In this document: one piece after another, positions 48,601-61,557 of the stretch
How the letters are laid out: each line of letters starts with the position of its first letter
Position numbering within the stretch: position 1 is the stretch's first letter
Assembly (NCBI RefSeq): GCF_032854445.1
Contig: NC_088301.1
Coordinates: 16,056,281 to 16,120,280, forward strand
Length of the DNA: 64,000 nucleotides
DNA from: Liolophura sinensis
Lineage: Eukaryota > Mollusca > Polyplacophora > Chitonida > Chitonidae
Direction of reading: 5' to 3'
Translations under genes and position numbers: made by a program
The notes under the pieces: model-generated
Told to the model about the DNA's origin: nothing
Database searches by the model: none
The model's input: the letters and a program-made list of their open reading frames with translations, nothing else

Positions 48601-51600
48601 CGACGAAGACAGCTCGTTTAAGCAACCGGCAATCATCTCGTGTGGTAGTTAAGCGTGGTCGTCCTAGAGATTTTCGTGTTCTGTAGTGACCCACCTCTCG
48701 GTGATGTGTGAGGATTTTACAGACCGTACTGTGTGATAACCAGACGAAATCAGCGACTTTGGCCTGTTTGTAACATCTCCGTCAGAGTTCAAGCACTCCT
48801 CGGCGTATTGGCCATGCGGGTCAACGAGGCATATCCTAGGGAACCTCTGTGTCAGTTTTTGTAATGAAGGTAACAGCCAATTGTGGATAACGTGAGCTCC
48901 TTACACACAAGATTTAAGCCAGGAAGAGGACAGAACACCAGACGTTTGGTCTTTAATAGCTCCCAGCAGAAGGCTTTGTTACATAATTCAAAATTTGCAT
49001 GAATTTGTTTCACTTAGGTCGTGAGGATGCATTATGTAATCATTATCCTGCTCTAATATGAATTCTGAGGCGCTCAGAAACAAATAAGTTTGAAGACATG
49101 ACGTGAAAATTTTTTATTCCAACTCTTTGAGCACCTGTGTACATATAATAGCTTCAAAATCTTTGTTCAGGCTATCAAATCCAATCGACATCTGAAGTCA
49201 TTGTACGTGATTTGAAATAACAGCCAGGTACTCAACATCTGATGTACGGTAATTTTATCACGTTTTACAACTGACATCACTAATAACCGAATGATCATTC
49301 GATAGCTGAGTATATAGCTTCATATTCAAGGTCCTATGTGATTGTATCATGTCTCACAATCGACGTCGCTGATAACTGTATCACCATTCAAAGACTGATT
49401 ATATAACTTCATAATCAAGATCCTATGTGATTGTATCGTATCACCATTCAAAATCTGAGTATATAGCTTCGTGATCAAGATCCTAAGTGATTGTATCGTG
49501 TCTCACAATCGACATTGTTGATAATCGTATCACCACTCGAAATCTGAGTATATAGCTTCATAACCAAGATCCTATGTGATTGTATCATGTCTCACAATCG
49601 ACATTGTTGATAACTGTATCACCACTTGAAATCTGAGTATATAGCTTCATAATCAAGATCCTATGTGATTGTATCATGTCTCACAATCGACGTCGCTGAT
49701 AACTGTATCACCACTCGAAATCTGAGTATATAACTTCATAACCAAGATCCTATATGATTGTATCGTATCACCATTCGAAGTCTGATTATATAACTTCATA
49801 ATCAAGATCCTATGTGATTGTATCGTATCACCATTCAAAATCTGAGTATATAGCTTCGTGATCAAGATCCTAAGTGATTGTATCGTGTCTCACAATCGAC
49901 ATTGTTGATAATCGTATCACCACTCGAAATCTGAGTATATAACTTCATAATCAAGATCCTATGTGATTGTATCATGTCTCACAATCGACATCGCTGATAA
50001 CTGTATCACCACTCGAAATCTGAGTATATAGCTTCGTGATCAAGGTCCTATGTGATTGTATCATGTCTCACAATCGACATTGCTGATAATCGTATCACCA
50101 CTCGAAATCTGAGTATATAGCTTCATAATCAAGATCCTATGTGATTGTATCATGTCTCACAATCGACGTCGCTGATAACTGTATCACCACTCGAAATCTG
50201 AGTATATAGCTTCATAATCAAGATCCTATGTGATTGTATCATGTGTCACAATCGACATCGCTGATAACTGTATCACCACTCGAAATCTGAGTATATAACC
50301 TTATAATCAAGATCCTATGTGATTGTATCATGTCTCACAATCGACATCGCTGATAACTGTATCATCACTCGAAATCTGAATATATAACCTTATAATCAAG
50401 ATCCTATATGATTGTATCGTATCACCATTCGAAGTCTGATTATGTAACTTCATAATCAAGATCCTATGTGATTGTATCATGTCTCACAATCGACGTCACT
50501 GATAACTGTATCACCACTCGAAATCTGAGTATATAACCTTATAATCAAGATCCTATATGATTGTATCGTATCACCATTCGAAGTCTGATTATATAACTTC
50601 ATAATCAAGATCCTATGTGATTGTATCGTATCACCATTCAAAATCTGAGTATATAGCTTCGTGATCAAGATCCTAAGTGATTGTATCGTGTCTCACAATC
50701 GACATTGTTGATAATCGTATCACCACTCGAAATCTGAGTATATAGCTTCATAATCAAGATCCAATGTGATTGTATCATGTCTCACAATCGACGTCGCTGA
50801 TAACTGTATCACCACTCGAAATCTGAGTATATAGCTTCATATCCAAGATCCTATGTGATTGTATCATGTCTCACAATCGACATTGTTGATAACTGTATCA
50901 CCACTTGAAATCTGAGTATATAGCTTCATAATCAATATCCTATGTGATTGTATCATGTCTCACAATCGACGTCGCTGATAACTGTATCACCACTCGAAAT
51001 CTGAGTATATAACTTCATAACCAAGATCCTATATGATTGTATCGTATCACCATTCGAAGTCTGATTATATAACTTCATAATCAAGATCCTATGTGATTGT
51101 ATCGTATCACCATTCAAAATCTGAGTATATAGCTTCGTGATCAAGATCCTAAGTGATTGTATCGTGTCTCACAATCGACATTGTTGATAATCGTATCACC
51201 ACTCGAAATCTGAGTATATAGCTTCATAATCAAGATCCTATGTGATTGTATCATGTCTCACAATCGACATCGCTGATAACTGTATCACCACTCGAAATCT
51301 GAGTATATAGCTTCATAATCAAGATCCTATGTGATTGTATCATGTCTCACAATCGACATTGTTGATAATCGTATCACCACTCGAAATCTGAGTATATAGC
51401 TTCATAATCAAGATCCTATGTGATTGTATCATGTCTCACAATCGACATTGCTGATAATCGTATCACCACTCGAAATCTGAGTATATAGCTTCATAATCAA
51501 GATCCTATGTGATTGTATCATGTCTCACAATCGACGTCGCTGATAACTGTATCACCACTCGAAATCTGAGTATATAGCTTCATAATCAAGATCCTATGTG

Positions 51601-54600
51601 ATTGTATCATGTGTCACAATCGGCGTCGCTGATAATCGTATCACCACTCGAAATCTGAGTATATAGCTTCGTGATCAAGATCCTATGTGATTGTATCATG
51701 TGTCACAATCGACGTCGCTGATAATCGTATCACCATTCAAAATCTGAGTATATAGCTTCGTGATCAAGATCCTATGTGATTGTATCATGTGTCACAATCG
51801 ACGTCGCTGATAATCGTATCACCATTCAAAATCTGAGTATATAGCTTCATAATCAAGATTGTATGTGATTGTATCATGTCTCACAATCGACGTCGCTGAT
51901 AACTGTATCACCACTCGAAATCTGAGTATATAGCTTCATAATCAAGATTGTATGTGATTGTATCATGTGTCACAATCGACGTCGCTGATAATCGTATCAC
52001 CATTCGAAATCTGAGTATATAGCTTCGTGATCAAGATCCTATGTGATTGTATCATGTCTCACAATCGACATCGCTGATAATCGTATCACCATTCGAAATC
52101 TGAGTATATAGCTTCACGATCAAGAGCCGAGGTTGTTATGTCTCACAACTCGCATCGCTGATAATCGTAACACCGTTCGATATCTGAGAATATACTTTCA
52201 TAATCAAGATGCGAGGTGATCATATCGTGTCTCATAACCTACATCTGAGATAATTGTGTCACAGTCAACATCGAGTTAATAGCTTTATAATCAACATCTG
52301 AGGTATTTATATCATCTAGAAGTCAAAACAAACATAACAGACATAATGGAGGTTCCGGGCCGGTAATCATAGGAACATTTACCAAAAACAACGCTCAGCA
52401 CAAACCACGAAAGAATTAAGAAAGTACAGAAAGTACGAAATTAGGAGGGATTCATAGAAACAGTTTTTAGCGATGACGGAAGAAACTTTAGGAGTGCTCC
52501 AGGCGAATGAATTAAATGAATGTCCAAATCATGTAAAATATTATCAGCAGATAAACCAACTCCATAGTCAACACTATGACATTTGTCTCGCGATACTCGG
52601 TCCGCTGGTATTAGTTTGTCATTAACAACATAATCAACATCCGATGAAACGGTTTCGCGATATTCAGTCCACTGGTATTAGTTTGCCATTTAACATCGTG
52701 GTCAACACTTGGGACAACTTTCTCGCGATACCCAGTTCGCTGGTATTAGTTTGCCATTAACATCGTGGTCAACACCTGGGACAACTTTCTCGCGATATTC
52801 AGTTCGCTGCTATTAGTTTGCCATTAACATCGTGGTCAACACCTGGGACAACTTTCTCGCGATACCCAGTTCACTGGTATTAGTTTGCCATTAACATTGT
52901 GGTCAACATCTGGGACAACTTTCTCGCGATATCCAGTTCGCTGGTATTAGTTTGGCATTAACATCGTGGTCAACACCTGGGACAACTTTCTCGCGATATT
53001 CAGTTCGCTGGTATTAGTTTGCCATTAACATCGTGGTCAACACATGGGACAACTTTCTCGCGATATCCAGTTCGCTGGTATTAGTTTGGCATTAACATCG
53101 TGGTCAACACCTGGGACAACTTTCTCGCAATACCCAGTTTGCTGGTATTAGTTTGCCATTAACATCGTGGTCAACACCTGGGACAACTTTCTCGCGATAC
53201 CCAGTTCGCTGGTATTAGTTTGTCATTAACATCGTGGTCAACACCTGGGACAACTTTCTCGCGATACCCAGTTTGCTGGTATTAGTTTGCCATTAACATC
53301 GTGGTCAACACCTGGGACAACTTTCTCGCGATACCCAGTTCGCTGGTATTAGTTTACCATTAACATCGTGGTCAACACCTGGGACAACTTTCTCGCGATA
53401 CCCAGTTTGCTGGTATTAGTTTGCCATTAACATCGTGGTCAACACCTGGGACAACTTTCTCGCGATATCCAGTTCGCTGGTATTAGTTTACCATTAACAT
53501 CGTGGTCAACACATGGGACAACTTTCTCGCGATACTCAATCCGCTGTTATTAGTTAGGCAATAACGTCTAGTTGTTCTGTGTCTCTGCGTTTCAGGCTGC
53601 AACCCACGTGATCAACAGTTTGAAAACTACCATGGTGTTTGAATGGACTGCTCCTACCCAGCCCGGAGGACATGTTGTCATGCTGTACGTATGCTGTCAT
53701 TGACATTAAACTTATATGTGTCAGTGTGATTATACTAAATTCATTGACTTCAGAACGTTCTGTTAAACGGTTCGGTCGCCTAATGGTTAGAGTGCTGGTC
53801 TTGAAATAGGGAGATCTTGGATCAAACTCAGGCTGGGTCGTGCCAAAATCTCTGAAAAAAAAACACTTAGTACTAGGTGAATAGTTGGGGTGCCATACCT
53901 GATACCTTCGGCATGATACTTCAGTGGCGGCAATACTTTGGTGGCCTGGACTCGCCTTATGACTGAAAAATTGTATGATTTCTCAATTTCCCTGTACGCA
54001 TCATTGCTATTAGGATGTCTAATGTTTGACTTCATATCAGAACTTCCTGACGATCTGTATATACATGTACATTTACCATTCAAAACAGTTGGGGATATTC
54101 TGTAAAAGATCAAAAGTGTAGTAGTTGTCGCCCTTGGTCGACCTGAGCGACATCTGCTATCGATGGCATGCGCATGACCCTATACTTCAACGGAAATGAA
54201 GAGTATGGAGCCTCTGTACATTAATTAGCCATCTGGTGGGGTAATTGCTCTTTCTTAGTGCTTTATAGTTGGGTGTTTTTTGTTGTTTTTGTTGTTTTGT
54301 TTTTATTTGTTTGTTTTTTTTTTGTGGCGTTTTTTGTTTTCAGAGTGACTTTTGTGCAGGATATTAGGACGTTCTGGGTGAAGCTAAGATCGGTAGTGAT
54401 CCGAGATCGAAATTCTGATGACGCCGTGCTCACAGGACAGAGCTATCCTTCACCGGTCCAAGACTGCTCTGTCACACCCAAGGTACACAGTGTGTAAAAT
54501 TTGCTAGCAGTGTGGGACACATTTTCCTGTAGATAAGCCTGTCCAGCCAGTTGGGTAGCTATATGTGCATATATAAGATGCTGCAAATGTGCAATAGCTA

Positions 54601-57600
54601 ATCACATATACAACAACATGATGTAAAGTTGCAACAAAAATGAGAGTACGCAATACGACGGTAAGTCAGTGTTGTAAACCTACAGAAAGTACTTCTATCT
54701 CTACAGTATTTTGTAGATCTTTTCTGCCTCTTTATAGATAATATGTATATTTACAGTCATTTGTACAGTTTCTCTGCAGAATGCAGCGCTTACCTTTTAC
54801 TGCAGTGGCGAAAAGCAGCCCTATACGTCCGTCCGTCGGTCATTTCGTTGGTCAGTCCTTCAGTGGATTATTTTTCTTTCTTTCCTATCCTCTAGCCGTA
54901 AAAGGAACATGGTGAGGGGTTTTTTAACTGTGCGTTTTAAGCAGGCCCTCAAAAAAAGAGAAATTCCCAGAAAAAGAGATCGTGTAGCAGTTTTTCTTCT
55001 TTTTTAAGCAGACGATAATAAAAAAGAAATACTGCCGGGGAAAATCTCAGGCACCGAGATAATCAGCCATTCGGATTACAATTTTGTTCGTGGTTTCCAC
55101 GGGCACTCATTATGTAATAATAATCTGTGGCAAAGAATCAAACCAAATCAAAGCTTTGCCAGACCTTACACCTTTAAACTCCTTTCCAACTCTGTCATAT
55201 TACAAATATTTCTGAGGATATTAATTTTAACGATATAAGGTTTGATTTTATTTTGTTAATTTCAGAACGCAATCTCTAGTTGGAGGTATTCTGCAATATG
55301 TGTGATGAATATAGTAAATCATAAGTCATTTTTGTTTTCTTCATAGCCGAGTGTACGAGATGACCCTTGTCCTAAAGATACAAGTTGTTTCGCCCATTGT
55401 GACAGTTCCACTTGTGACATGTCCGTCACCTGGAGCAAGATACCGGTCTCAGAGGAAGTGATGTTCAGCATGTCGACTGTTGTTGGAAGGGGAGATAATC
55501 ATTGGATGGCAATCGCTTTCTCAGATGATGCAAAACAGGTCATTGTCTTCATACAGTGTTATCGACTGAATCCTGAATATTGCCGTTGATAACATTCAAA
55601 TAATTGTCTTGGACATGTAGCATATTTTTCTCTTATTTTTTAAGCCCTGAACATAATACTTTGCATTTATTCGATTTTTCCAAACAATACGATGATTTTC
55701 GATACAGTGTGTAGCAGTGTGTATGGTAACCAGACGGCTCTACGCCAGGTTCGTGTGAACGCTAGTCTCCTCTTGACTCCGATGTGAAATCAGCACCCTA
55801 TTATCACTTTCGCTTTTCGACATGTTTTTGATAATGGAAAGCAAGCAATAATTTATAACCTCATAAAACAGAAGTCTGCACACATAACAGTAAATGCTAA
55901 TAAATTTTCATAACATGTTCAATTCACATGCAGTACACGGGAATGTTAAACATTTGCTTATTCGCTTTTATATCGGTTTCATTGCAGACAAATGACAGCG
56001 TCGTGGAATGCGTATCTTTTGGCGGGAATTTCAGTGTGTACCTTTCTTACAACACTGAGACCTCGGGTATTAATCGCAGGCTGGACACGGTAAGTGATCC
56101 GGAAGTGTTGCTGATAGTGGACATGAGTCAGACTGGGATGACTCTGCAACTCAGCAAAGACGGTGTGATATTTAGTGATTGGCCGTTGTCAGAGAAATAT
56201 ATATTAACTGCTTTTGGCCGTTGACTTTTGACTGGACAAGCTGGACAACGTAAGTGATCAGGAAGTGTAGCTGATAGAAATATATATTAACTGCTTTTGG
56301 CAGTTGACTTTTGACTGGACAGGCTGGACAACGTAAGTGATCAAGAAGTGTAGCTGATAGAAATATATATTAACTGCTTTTGGCAGTTGACTTTTGACTG
56401 GACAGGCTGGACAACGTAAGTGATCAGGAAGTGTAGCTGATAGAAATATATATTAACTGCTTTTGGCGGTTTACTTTTGACTGGACAGGCTGGACAACGT
56501 GAGTGATAAGGAAGTGTAGCTGATAGAAATATATATTAACTGCTTTTGGCAGTTGAGTTTGACTGGACAGGCTGGACAACGTAAGTGATCAGGAAGTGTA
56601 GCTGATAGAAATATATATTAACTGCTTTTGGCAGTTTACTTTTGACTTTTTTGACTGGATAGGCTGGACAACGTGAGTGAACAGGAAGTGTAGCTGATAG
56701 AAATATATATTAACTGCTTTTGGCAGTTGACTTTTGACTGGACAGGCTGGACAACGTAAGTGATCAGGAAGTGTAGCTGATAGAAATATATATTAACTGC
56801 TTTTGGCAGTTGACTTTTGACTGGACAGGCTGGACAACGTAAGTGATCAGGAAGTGTAGCTGATAGAAATATATATTAACTGCTTTTGGCAGTTGACTTT
56901 TGACTGGACAGGCTGGACAACGTAAGTGATCAGGAAGTGTAGCTGATAGAAATATATATTAACTGCTTTTGGCGGTTTACTTTTGACTGGACAGGCTGGA
57001 CAACGTGAGTGATCAGGAAGTGTAGCTGATAGAAATATATATTAACTGCTTTTGGCAGTTGACTTTTGACTGTTTGGTTGTGCCCGACAATCCACCCAGT
57101 GTTTGATTATGCATGAAGGAAATTGCTAGTATCATGGACTGCTTAAAAGAATTAAAGTGAAAGAAAGCTAAAACTTGAAGAAAGAGTCATCAGAGGGAGC
57201 AAAATACATTCGAATGTTTGAATTCTGCAACGGGGGTTGCTGTTTAAAAAAAAGAGTTATTAATGTTGGAATCATTCTTTTTACCGTCAAGTAAAATATT
57301 ACTTAAAGAGGGTTTACAAAAATGGTAGCTGTAGTGAATCTAAAAACAGAAAAAAGATTATGTGTCTGGTTGTATGATCCAGAACACACTTCTTTGAAGT
57401 ATACTTGTTTAATCATTTTGTCTGTTCACCTCTTGTTCAGCATCAGGAATCGGTTAGTATGGAGAGTGGAAGCCTCCAAGATGGCATTTTCCAGTGTTCC
57501 TTTCGCCGGGCGGTCAAAGTTGAGAATAACTCAATGATATACGACCTTCACAAGGACTGGTACCTGATATTCTCAAGGGGACATACAGCCAATGAAAGTA

Positions 57601-59115
57601 AGTTTGTGGTAAATATAACTAGATGTTTAGCACATAACTAGCTGGAGATAGCACCCAGCACGGCGCAATGACCCAGGAACCTTTCAGTGTTATTGCTATG
57701 AGTTCAAGTCCAGTTTGTGCTGGCTTCACCTCCAGATGTACAAAGGAACGTCTGCGGGCAATCTTACGTATGGTCGTGGGTTTTCCTCTTGTTCTAACTG
57801 GTTTCCTTCCATCCTAATTCTGGCCGCCGTCGTATAAGTGAGATATTCTTGTGAACGCTAATGTTATCAATGTACATACATTTTTCTACCATGATGTGCA
57901 GTGACACCATTCGAATAACATTTGAATCCTTTTAAACAGCTGACGACAGAGAGCACACAGACGGGGAACCCATCATCTCTCAGAAACGGTTCTACTTCTT
58001 TGGGGAGCCGCCTGTCACCACAACGACCTTAAAACCAACAGCAAAGTTCACAACGCCAAAATCGCCCGCTCTTGTGTACAAGTCCAGTATGTATAAGACA
58101 ATGAATGAACACAAATACCTTTTCATGCAATAGTTGGATATCCAATTGCCACGTTGTCAATGTTTCAGTTGTAGATGGTATCGGTTCATGTATAATTGTC
58201 CGGCCGACTTGATACTTGATACGTGTGAGATAAAAGATAGTATATATACTTAGTTGTGTAACTTAGTTATACGATAATAAATCGTGTCGAGCACGACACT
58301 TTTATGTGTGAGTGAACCCATGATGTAAAACAGAAAAGCCAACATCCCTCCATCCAACATGCCTCCCTTTCCTAAGGGTTTCCATTGCAAGCTATGCTGT
58401 ATGTTCGGAAGTATAAGGAAATTAAAATATCTTAGACCGATTCTTCAGAGCCATTTTTGACTCAAAAGAGTTTATGAAAGCTCCACATTGACCCTTTTTT
58501 TATCAAATAATCAGTGAAAAGATTCCTTACAGTCACAGTTTGAATACCTGGTGCCATAACAAAGCATCACAAAATATATTTATATTTAGATTTAAGTAGA
58601 AAATTTCTTGGCAAAAAACAAAAGGTAAAGAGTTCATGATTTTGATGGCAAAAACGATGCTAAGGCGGAACAGTAAAGTGATACTTGTCATCTGTTTTGG
58701 AGGAAGCTTTGGTTTGGCATTTAGAGTGGCGAGATTTCTGCAAGTCAGGCGGTCATGAACCTATGCTGCCACTGCCTAAGACCAACTAGACAAGAAAGAA
58801 AAACAAATTCTTGCTTACAAATTCTTAGGAGTTTATCCTACTTTAACAGGGGCCTCAGTGAGCGAGTGGTTGGTGTGCTAGCGCAGCACATCGACTCAGG
58901 AGGCTTTCCAAAGCAGTCAAAGTTCAAGTCCAGCTCAGCTCATGATGGCTTCCTCTCCGGTCGTACATGCACCTAGGAGTTCTACCAACAACGTGTAACA
59001 TCACCCAAAAAATCCTACTTTACCTATATCTGTTGTCGGTCTTTCTTCCTACTTTTCAGACTCCGCCCTGACGTCAGCACTGATTATTGTTGCGACGATG
59101 ATTTGTCACTGTTAG
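45628..59115 (+). CDS. Gene 3: Reeler-DOMON protein, predicted GPI-anchored
   Basis: Nine coding exons give an unbroken frame of 409 codons: 45628-45826, 47018-47166, 53596-53684, 54344-54482, 55347-55538, 55988-56089, 57441-57597, 57940-58086 and 59060-59115. Exons 1, 3 and 6 have exactly the lengths of gene 2 exons, and all intron phases agree. Residues 1-22 are a signal peptide ending before YPDGAS. A Reeler domain covers about 23-165 (QFKGFLIQAR, FEWTAPT, TFWVKL). A DOMON domain covers about 200-360 (NHWMAIAFSDDAKQ, DSVVEC, LQDGIFQCSFRR). A Thr/Lys/Pro-rich stalk follows in exon 8, then a hydrophobic C-terminus of about 17 residues, which fits GPI attachment. There is no cytochrome b561 domain. 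The DOMON Met of gene 2 is replaced by Gln, so haem binding may be lost. Met1 or Met3 may start translation; I chose the first because either gives a good leader. A possible poly(A) signal lies at 60115. Confidence 0.88.
46357..46576 (+). repeat. SINE family A in gene 3 intron 1
   Basis: The head 'ggccgaggtggttagcacgc ... gtgagttcaagtccaactc' is present. The body has a small internal deletion, and the tail is 'gagtacgccgtaaaacacc'. Confidence 0.85.
47535..49142 (-). mobile_element. Tc1/mariner-type DNA transposon, dead
   Basis: Both ends carry 'gttggaataaaa' in inverted orientation (47550-47561 and the complement at 49111-49122). Minus-strand translation gives transposase landmarks in order: GRPRLTTTRDD (helix-turn-helix linker), SVMVWAGFS, and DNARPHRAA around the second catalytic Asp. 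Near the C-terminus, WPSRSSDMTMRWNALGRAI stands where SPDLNPIEHLWD is usual, so the third catalytic region is lost. Several stops and frame changes separate these pieces. It sits in intron 2 of gene 3. Confidence 0.88.
49250..52300. repeat. 89-bp satellite array in gene 3 intron 2
   Basis: About 35 units of 'gattgtatcatgtctcacaa', 'tcgacatcgctgataactg', 'tatcaccactcgaaatctg' and 'agtatatagcttcataatc' plus 'aagatcctatgt' (period 89 measured at 51241, 51330 and 51419). Shortened units of about 55 bases lack the 'catgtctcacaatcgac' part. A three-unit block with short units recurs at 49674-49865, 50477-50668 and 50953-51144, a higher-order pattern. Units at both ends are more diverged. Confidence 0.96.
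52560..53570. repeat. 67-bp satellite array in gene 3 intron 2
   Basis: About 15 units of 'tcgcgatacccagttcgctg', 'gtattagtttgccattaac' and 'atcgtggtcaacacctggg' plus 'acaactttc'. It ends 25 bases before the exon 3 acceptor. It is unrelated in sequence to the 89-bp array, but a 250-bp spacer joins the two. Confidence 0.96.
53766..53972 (+). repeat. SINE family C in gene 3 intron 3
   Basis: The tRNA-like head 'ggtcgcctaatggttagagt ... ggatcaaactcaggctggg' is followed by 'gtcgtgccaaaatctctg', with a 'gactgaaaaattg' end shared with family B. Confidence 0.65.
56071..57065 (+). repeat. 83-bp minisatellite carrying copies of the exon 6 donor (gene 3)
   Basis: Units read 'ggctggacaacgtaagtgat', 'caggaagtgtagctgatag', 'aaatatatattaactgctt' and 'ttggcagttgacttttgac' plus 'tggaca'. 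The founder is the real exon 6/intron 6 junction (ctggacacg|gtaagtgatccgg at 56081-56100). Ten further GTAAGT or GTGAGT sites follow every 82-92 bases, from about 56250 to 57005. Confidence 0.95.
57655..57862 (+). repeat. SINE family A in gene 3 intron 7
   Basis: 'ggcgcaatgacccagga', 'atgagttcaagtccagtttg' and 'ggccgccgtcgtataagtgag'. The copy is diverged and ends about 80 bases before exon 8. Confidence 0.8.
58849..58995 (+). repeat. SINE family A, 5' part
   Basis: The tRNA-like head 'ggcctcagtgagcgagtggttgg' and 'aagttcaagtccagctcag', then the body up to 'cgtacatgcacc'. The 3' end is lost. Confidence 0.75.
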
Positions 59116-60170
59116 TGACTTGGCAAGCGTGCAAAAAATAGCTGATACTGATGTAACGAAGGAAAGTTTGTATGTGTATTCCAGAATCAAGGATGGTCTT
59201 AGTTATTTGTAGCCTACAACGTGTTGTGGTCATTGGATGTGCACAATGCTAACGACGAGTCATTTTTATGTTTCCATGAGGTTGATTACTGTTCATGTAT
59301 GTGTGACAACTTAAATCAAATGCATTATGTGTGTGCTCTAGTTGCGGTATAGACCGTCAGTTCTGGATCTAGACATACGAGTTTGCGTCTTAGAATCCCA
59401 AAACCGCTGCTTTACATGTATCGGTGCGCATTGAAGTTGCTAAGGCGTTTGGGGTGCAATGTGGGTTCCCATTTTTCAGATTACTCATTTTCCCAGTTTC
59501 CTCCTATGTTCAGTGACTATGTTCAATGGCTCATGTGCCATGTTTCCTGCAGCTATAAACCGAATAACCGATACAATGGCCATGTCAGTAAAATATTTAC
59601 AACAACATATATAGATGGTAAAAAAAGAACACTTACAGAATTACAGAGATAAATGGCAATATTATTTACCCTGTAAGTAGACCCACATACATGTTTAATT
59701 TAAAGGCCGTTTTAACAGTTTTAACAACATACTATGGAATGAGTGCATCATTCAACCAAGCACAAAATTAAACGTGTTTGACTAATAATTCAGTACATGA
59801 ATACTAAGTTCTTTGGAGTTTAGACGTCTTGATTTAGAAATGGGTAGCTAAAAACGTGCTTGGTAAAAAACAAAACCACTGTGAGAAGAAATAGTTGATG
59901 TGATTTAAACCAACATAAGTGTTGACAGAGGAAAAAAGATTTTACTGCTTTCAGTTGGAAGCTCTGTAACTCTAGTAATTACATTTCTATATGTTTTGCA
60001 AGTATACAGTACAAGTAAATTTGTAAACCACAGAAAACCATAAAGTGTTTTATCTTTGGTGTTCATATTATAATATGCTTTTTGTGTATATGTATATGTA
60101 GTCTGCAACTGTATAATAAAAATTACATATGGTTGATTAGCGCCAAGCTGAAGTCTATTTCAACTACAAC
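59116..60170. other. Probable gene 3 3' untranslated region and flank
   Basis: AT-rich with no conserved exon. AATAAA at 60115-60120 is a candidate poly(A) signal. Confidence 0.45.
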
Positions 60171-60596
60171 GGTGGTTAGTTTTATTTGTGGTGAAAGCCT
60201 GGCAGAGGGGGATAAACCACCGAAGTTGAGTAATTAACTGACGAAATTTCTCACTTGTGACATACATACATGCACAAGATAGTGGTGGGAGCCAGGTGGT
60301 CATTAAATTAATGTCGCTAGATTGTGCAAATGGTTGCACGACGTTCGTCCATTGTTTTCACCAAGGCCTAAACCAGCAGTGAGATCGGGTGAATCTACAA
60401 ATTCTCTGCCTAAGACCGGGTTTGAACCCGCACCGGGGTGTTTCATAACAATTAAAAAGCAAGCGCCTGTGATTGCTGTAAAAAAACTTTTGTCGCTAGC
60501 TTATTATAAAATCTTCTTAATCTTCTGGTACCTTTTTGGTCTAGAGCGTCTCCCGTTTTCTTTATCAAAACTTCAACCATGCATTCTACCAGCCCC

Positions 60597-60932
60597 GACA
60601 GCACAATTAGTAGAGCGTCCGCTTCGGGAGGGTAAATCCTGGGTTGAGTCACACCTAAGACTTTAAAAGAGGAAGTTGTAACTTCCTCACTTGGCGTTCA
60701 GCATGAGGGGAATAGTACAACGACTGGTTGACCCGTATCAGCATAATGGCTCGGGCGGGGCGGCAAAATTGCCTTCGGTAAAGAGCTGTTTCAGTGAAGC
60801 AGCACTAGACGAAAGAGCGGTGGAAATCCGTCCTGCAACAATGAGGCACATTACATGCGCTCTAAGGATCCCTTCGTCGTCAAATGACTGAAAAATTGAT
60901 ACCCCAAGCACTCACTCACTCACTCAACGATG
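60597..60932 (+). repeat. SINE family B, full length
   Basis: Head 'agcacaattagtagagcgtccg', body 'cacacctaagactttaaaagagg' and 'gcggtggaaatccgtcctgc', ending in the CACTCA tail. Confidence 0.9.
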
Positions 60933-61555
60933 CATCCAAATTCTCAGAGTGGTTTAACGTGAAATCACCATCCGAAAAATCGAGTCAACAGGAGTCTCAC
61001 ATCCTTCAGGATTACACAGCTAGTGCACAGTGTCATTTATCTGTTTTTCTTCTCTACAGCGACAATTCAATTGTGGTCGCAAATGGAGTACACGGACTAC
61101 ATGACACTGAAATTATGCTATCAATGCCCCAGTCTCCGTGCATGGTTTTATCAAATCGATGCTATCCCACAGGAGCAGACTTGTCCACGGGGACAACAAA
61201 GAGCTTTTCCTTCGTACCTCTGAAATGGTTTCAGATGTTAAGCAGTTAGGTTATCTGGCAGGTTTATTTATTTGCAATACGAAACTTTTAATTTCATCGC
61301 ATCACATTGCATCAAAATTATGTCAGTCGCTGAGGACCAAAATCCAACAGTTACGGATATAATCTGTATTTATCGTCCATCTATTTATTTATTTACGTTA
61401 TTTATTAATTTATTTATTTAGTTTTATTTTTATTCATTTTTATTATTTTTTTATTCGTTTTGATTATTTTTTTATTCATTTTTATTTATTTCTTTTTATC
61501 TCTTTTATTTTTTTATTTAGTTGTAGTCACTTATTAATATTCTTTACTCATATTT
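60933..61555. other. Unassigned region with overlapping open frames
   Basis: A candidate acceptor 'cttctctacag' at about 61059 is followed by three overlapping open frames to about 61362, none with a domain I recognise. It may be a decayed exon or transposon piece. Beyond it lies a TTTATT-rich low-complexity tract (61380-61520). Confidence 0.35.
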
Positions 61556-61557
61556 CC

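Noticed and set aside
48120-48636. Separate small genes on the minus strand
   Set aside because: They are frame-shifted pieces of one dead Tc1/mariner transposase.
49250-52300. CRISPR-like array
   Set aside because: Units are contiguous 89-bp satellites with no unique spacers, in a spliced eukaryotic gene.
61023-61362. Coding exon after the 'cttctctacag' acceptor
   Set aside because: Three overlapping frames are equally open and none shows a recognisable motif or a partner exon nearby. It is left unassigned.
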